Part shown: piece by piece, positions 16,300 through 18,564 of the stretch
How positions within the stretch are numbered: position 1 is the first letter of the stretch
Layout: the number at the start of each line of letters is the position of its first letter
Assembly (NCBI GenBank): GCA_964598695.1
Contig: CAZRDB010000095.1
Coordinates: 1 to 18,564, forward strand
Source: CAZRDB01 sp964598695
GTDB taxonomy: Bacteria > Armatimonadota > Zipacnadia > UBA1398
Direction of reading: 5' to 3'
Length of the DNA: 18,564 nt
Made by a program: the position numbers and the translations under genes
Notes under the pieces: generated by a model
Databases searched by the model: none
The model's input: only the letters and a program-made list of their open reading frames with translations
Told to the model about the DNA's origin: nothing

Positions 16300-17364
16300 T
16301 CCGCGTCCCGCTTGCTGTCCGGGGTCCCTCTGCTGGGCTGGTCGACGACCACCCCGGTCTGCTGGTCCGGGGCGTTCCTCGCCTCGATGACCTACCTGGG
16401 CGAAGAGGTGTCGTCCGCCGACGCGATGGGCGTGTCGGGAGCGGCATTCGCGCTCTTCTGGTGGGCGCCGGAGCGCGCGCCCTGGCTCTGCGACGTCCTG
16501 GCGTACGGGGAGGAGCCCGTGCGGCGCGCGTTCGCCTCCTTGGGGCGCGGCTACGACCAGGCCCGCGACCCCCTCGGCACAGCGCCCGAGCGGCCGCACG
16601 ACGAGTGGCGGGAGTGCATCGTCCGCGAGATCGACGCCGGTCGCCCCGTGATCGCCCAGGGGCTGGTCGGCCCCCCCGAGTGCAGCGTGGTGACCGGGTA
16701 CGAGGACGGAGGGCGGGTGCTGCGGGGCACGAGCTACTTCCAGGCCGCCACGGGCGACTACTTCCGCGTCGAGGGCTGGGGCAGTGGGTGCCGGGGGCTC
16801 ATCACCATCGGGGACGCGGGCCCGAGACCGACACGCGCCGAAGCGCTCCGCAGCAGCCTCGAGTTCGCGCTTGCCCTCGGGCAGGCCGGCTCGTTCGAGA
16901 GCCCCTCGCTCCGCGCGACGGGTGAGGACCCGCGGACCTGGTCGGGCCTGAGCGCGTACGAGTGCTTGGCCGACTCGTTCCTCGAGGATGCCTGGTGGGG
17001 GGGCGACCTCGAGAACCTGCAGTTGTCCCTGTGCGCATCGCTCACCGACGGCCTGCTTCTGCTCGCCGACAAGCGACGCTATGCCGCGCTCGCGACCGAC
17101 CTATGGGTCGGCTACGGGCTCCCCGGATCACCCGAACTCGCCGACGCTTCGCGGGCGTTCCGCGACGAGGCCGAGCACCTGCGCGGGCTGATCGACACCG
17201 AGCGGCTGCCGTGCTCCATGTCGCCCGAGCCGGACCAATGGCGTCTGACCGACCGGGCGCTGCGGGAGCGCGTCGCGGCGGGCGTGCGCATCGGGCGCGA
17301 CCTGGACGCCCGGGCGTTCGAGCATCTGGCCGGCGCGCTCGAGGCCCTGCTCGCTCGGGCGTAG
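16297..17364 (+). CDS. Uncharacterised protein with papain/C39-like features
   Basis: 355 residues from a GTG with a good ribosome site. No signal peptide or membrane segment is seen, so it is probably cytoplasmic, unlike its neighbours. The N-terminus SRLLSGVPLLGWSTTTPVCWSGAFLASM carries Cys22 in the place of a papain-fold nucleophile. It is followed by DAMGVSGAAFALFWWAP and, at about 115-145, the strand pair AGRPVIAQGLVG and CSVVTGYEDGG. In C39/BtrH-like peptidases a His precedes the VVTGYD strand; here that position is Glu or Cys, so a Cys-His dyad is not evident. The C-terminal half (about 180-355) is helical, with no recognised motif. I recall similar small-molecule or hypothetical proteins with a GWG...C...MGLSGLAF pattern in Firmicutes, also uncharacterised. 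Function is unknown; an inactive papain-fold protein is the best guess. Confidence 0.7.
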   Translation: MSASRLLSGVPLLGWSTTTPVCWSGAFLASMTYLGEEVSSADAMGVSGAAFALFWWAPERAPWLCDVLAYGEEPVRRAFASLGRGYDQARDPLGTAPERPHDEWRECIVREIDAGRPVIAQGLVGPPECSVVTGYEDGGRVLRGTSYFQAATGDYFRVEGWGSGCRGLITIGDAGPRPTRAEALRSSLEFALALGQAGSFESPSLRATGEDPRTWSGLSAYECLADSFLEDAWWGGDLENLQLSLCASLTDGLLLLADKRRYAALATDLWVGYGLPGSPELADASRAFRDEAEHLRGLIDTERLPCSMSPEPDQWRLTDRALRERVAAGVRIGRDLDARAFEHLAGALEALLARA

Positions 17365-17381
17365 CGCCACAGAGTCTGGAA

Positions 17382-17405
17382 GGAACTCCGGCCTCCGTCT
17401 GTTAA
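17382..17405 (+). promoter_or_regulatory. Possible ECF-type promoter before the serine hydrolase
   Basis: GGAACT (17382-17387) and GTTAA (17401-17405) resemble the -35 and -10 elements of extracytoplasmic-function sigma promoters. The spacing (13 bases) is shorter than usual. The region is the only AT-richer stretch in the 107-base gap and precedes the start codon by about 65 bases. Confidence 0.25.
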
Positions 17406-17471
17406 CCTAGAGGGGTCCCAGCGCGCTCCTGGCCCGCGCGGCCGGCGCGCGCAGAGGAAGGAGCCCTCCCC

Positions 17472-18518
17472 CTGAGCACTCCGAACCGACAGTCGAACGC
17501 CGTCCGCATCGCCCTTGCCGCGCTCGTGGGCCTGGCGCTGGCCGCCGCGGTCCTCGCGACGACGGTCGTGCTCGTGGAGCGCGGCCGCCGCCGGGCCGCG
17601 GCGGAGGCGTCGCGCGCCGTTGCGGCCTCTCCGCAGGTTGGGCCCGAGGCGCCGGAGCCCTCCGGGGCGCCGGCCGGCCCGGAGGGGATGGAGACCATGA
17701 GTTCGCCCGAGTCGATGGCCGTCGCCACGCCCGAGGCCTACAGCGGCCTGCGCGACACGCTCGCGGAGATCGCGGCGCGCTCGGGTGGCAGGATGTCGAT
17801 CACGCTGTTCCATCCGGGACGGCGGATCCAGGTCTCGGTCGCCGGCGGCGCCCAGCGCCCCTCCGCCAGCGTCATCAAGCTGTGCATCCTCGTCTCGGCA
17901 CTCCGCCGTGTGAGCGACGGGGTGGCACGGCTCGACCAGCGGATCGGCCCGAGCGGCAAGACGCTGGGTGAGCTGCTCGAGGCGATGATCACCGAGAGCG
18001 ACAACGCGGCGACCAACATCCTGATCGACGCGATGGGCCTCGAGCAGCTCGATCGGGAGATCCACACGCTGATGGGGCTCTCGCAAGGCACGCGCCTGCA
18101 GCGCAAGATGCTCGACAAGGCGGCGCAGGCACGCGGCCTCGACAACACCCTCACCACAGACGACGTCGCGCTCCTGCTCGCGCGGCTCAAGCAGTTCGAG
18201 TACCTCCCCCCGCGCGAGGGCGAGGAGGTCGACAAGAGCCTGACCGCGCTCGCCTGCGGTCTCCTGCGCAAGCAGACCCGGCGTGAGAAGATCCCCCGCG
18301 GCATCCCGGCAGACGACAATGTGACCGTCGGGAACAAGACCGGCGAGCTGGAGGGCGTCGAGAACGACGCCGCGATCATCGACGACTCCGACGGCTCCTG
18401 GTGGGTCCTGGCGGTCGCCGTGCAGGGCGCGCCGTCCTCGGAGGGAGCGCGCGACGCGATCGCGGACGCGGCACGGGCCGCGTGGGAGGGTCTCCACGCC
18501 CAGGCCGCGGAGCGGTAG
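17472..18518 (+). CDS. Membrane-anchored class A beta-lactamase-related serine hydrolase
   Basis: 348 residues if started at CTG 17472, which lies 8 bases after the ribosome site AGGAAGGAG (17455-17463). No ATG, GTG or TTG occurs in frame between the stop at 17403 and 17526. From CTG the product begins STPNRQSNAVRIALAALVG, giving basic residues then one membrane segment (about 13-34); the later GTG at 17526 would cut into that segment. A linker rich in Ala/Pro (about 40-85) follows. The catalytic domain has the SxxK motif Ser133-Lys136 (SVIK), SDN at 176-178 and KTG at 289-291. The omega-loop Glu that deacylates beta-lactams (RxExxLN) is not seen; its place reads LQRKMLD. This fits PF13354-type serine hydrolases rather than resistance enzymes, so action on cell-wall peptides is more likely. 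It acts at the outer face of the membrane. Confidence 0.8.
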   Translation: MSTPNRQSNAVRIALAALVGLALAAAVLATTVVLVERGRRRAAAEASRAVAASPQVGPEAPEPSGAPAGPEGMETMSSPESMAVATPEAYSGLRDTLAEIAARSGGRMSITLFHPGRRIQVSVAGGAQRPSASVIKLCILVSALRRVSDGVARLDQRIGPSGKTLGELLEAMITESDNAATNILIDAMGLEQLDREIHTLMGLSQGTRLQRKMLDKAAQARGLDNTLTTDDVALLLARLKQFEYLPPREGEEVDKSLTALACGLLRKQTRREKIPRGIPADDNVTVGNKTGELEGVENDAAIIDDSDGSWWVLAVAVQGAPSSEGARDAIADAARAAWEGLHAQAAER

Positions 18519-18525
18519 GCACACG

Positions 18526-18564
18526 ATGCGCAGACGCGTGCCGCAGCGAGCATGGCCGGCGGGG
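18526..18564 (+). CDS. Possible start of a further gene, cut by window
   Basis: ATG at 18526 begins MRRRVPQRAWPAG and stays open to the edge. The basic start could be the head of a signal peptide, but only 13 codons are visible and no clear ribosome site precedes it. Confidence 0.25.
   Translation, partial: MRRRVPQRAWPAG

Noticed and set aside
12827..16447. Large minus-strand open frames (12827-14152 and 14975-16447)
   Set aside because: Antisense shadows of the DUF6259-type gene; no motifs or ribosome sites.
17112..18524. Minus-strand open frame of 470 residues
   Set aside because: Antisense shadow of the beta-lactamase-like gene, whose plus frame has all three active-site motifs.
1..18564. 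CRISPR arrays, insertion sequences, tRNA or rRNA genes
   Set aside because: No spaced direct repeats, transposase motifs, terminal repeats or RNA-gene signatures were seen on either strand.

Overview
The window is very GC-rich (third codon positions are almost all G or C) and gene-dense, and most of it encodes large exported proteins. The mix suggests a saccharolytic environmental bacterium of the Planctomycetota / Verrucomicrobiota / Armatimonadota / Hydrogenedentota type: giant GH2-like and DUF6259-like enzymes with accessory beta-sandwich and glutamine-amidotransferase-like modules, a twin-arginine signal, and no transporters or regulators nearby. No rRNA, tRNA or housekeeping marker is present, so the phylum is an inference only.

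Layout. (1) 1-4938 (+): 5'-truncated giant GH2-type glycoside hydrolase with N- and C-terminal accessory domains. (2) 4981-6090 (+): exported protein with a subtilisin-like sequence order whose catalytic residues appear degenerate (Asp to Gly, Ser to Cys). (3) 6143-8512 (+): probable Tat-exported protein of unknown function with an internal duplication of about 190 residues. (4) 8516-10269 (-): the only minus-strand genes, an SMC/ABC-like AAA ATPase and a DUF4276 (Toprim-like) protein overlapping by 4 bases, a pairing that resembles split OLD-family or RloB/AbiL-type modules. (5) 10409-12826 (+): GH42-like exported glycosidase. (6) 12863-16168 (+): exported DUF6259-type TIM-barrel protein. (7) 16297-17364 (+): cytoplasmic protein with a papain/C39-like look and no clear catalytic His. 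(8) 17472-18518 (+): membrane-anchored class A beta-lactamase-related serine hydrolase, apparently started at CTG. A possible next gene begins at 18526.

How they may work together. The GH2-like, GH42-like and DUF6259-like proteins probably act outside the cytoplasm on the same complex glycan or on related ones; each has candidate acid/base and nucleophile carboxylates and a signal peptide (the GH2 one is inferred from the cut edge). Genes 5 and 6 are 36 bases apart and probably co-transcribed; genes 1 to 3 are also closely spaced on one strand. The ATPase/DUF4276 pair interrupts this series, ending 3 bases from the convergent end of gene 3 and starting 139 bases from the divergent gene 5, as expected for an inserted two-gene cassette. 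The last two genes show no obvious link to glycan use. All functional calls come from reading motifs and domain order by eye; no database search was run.
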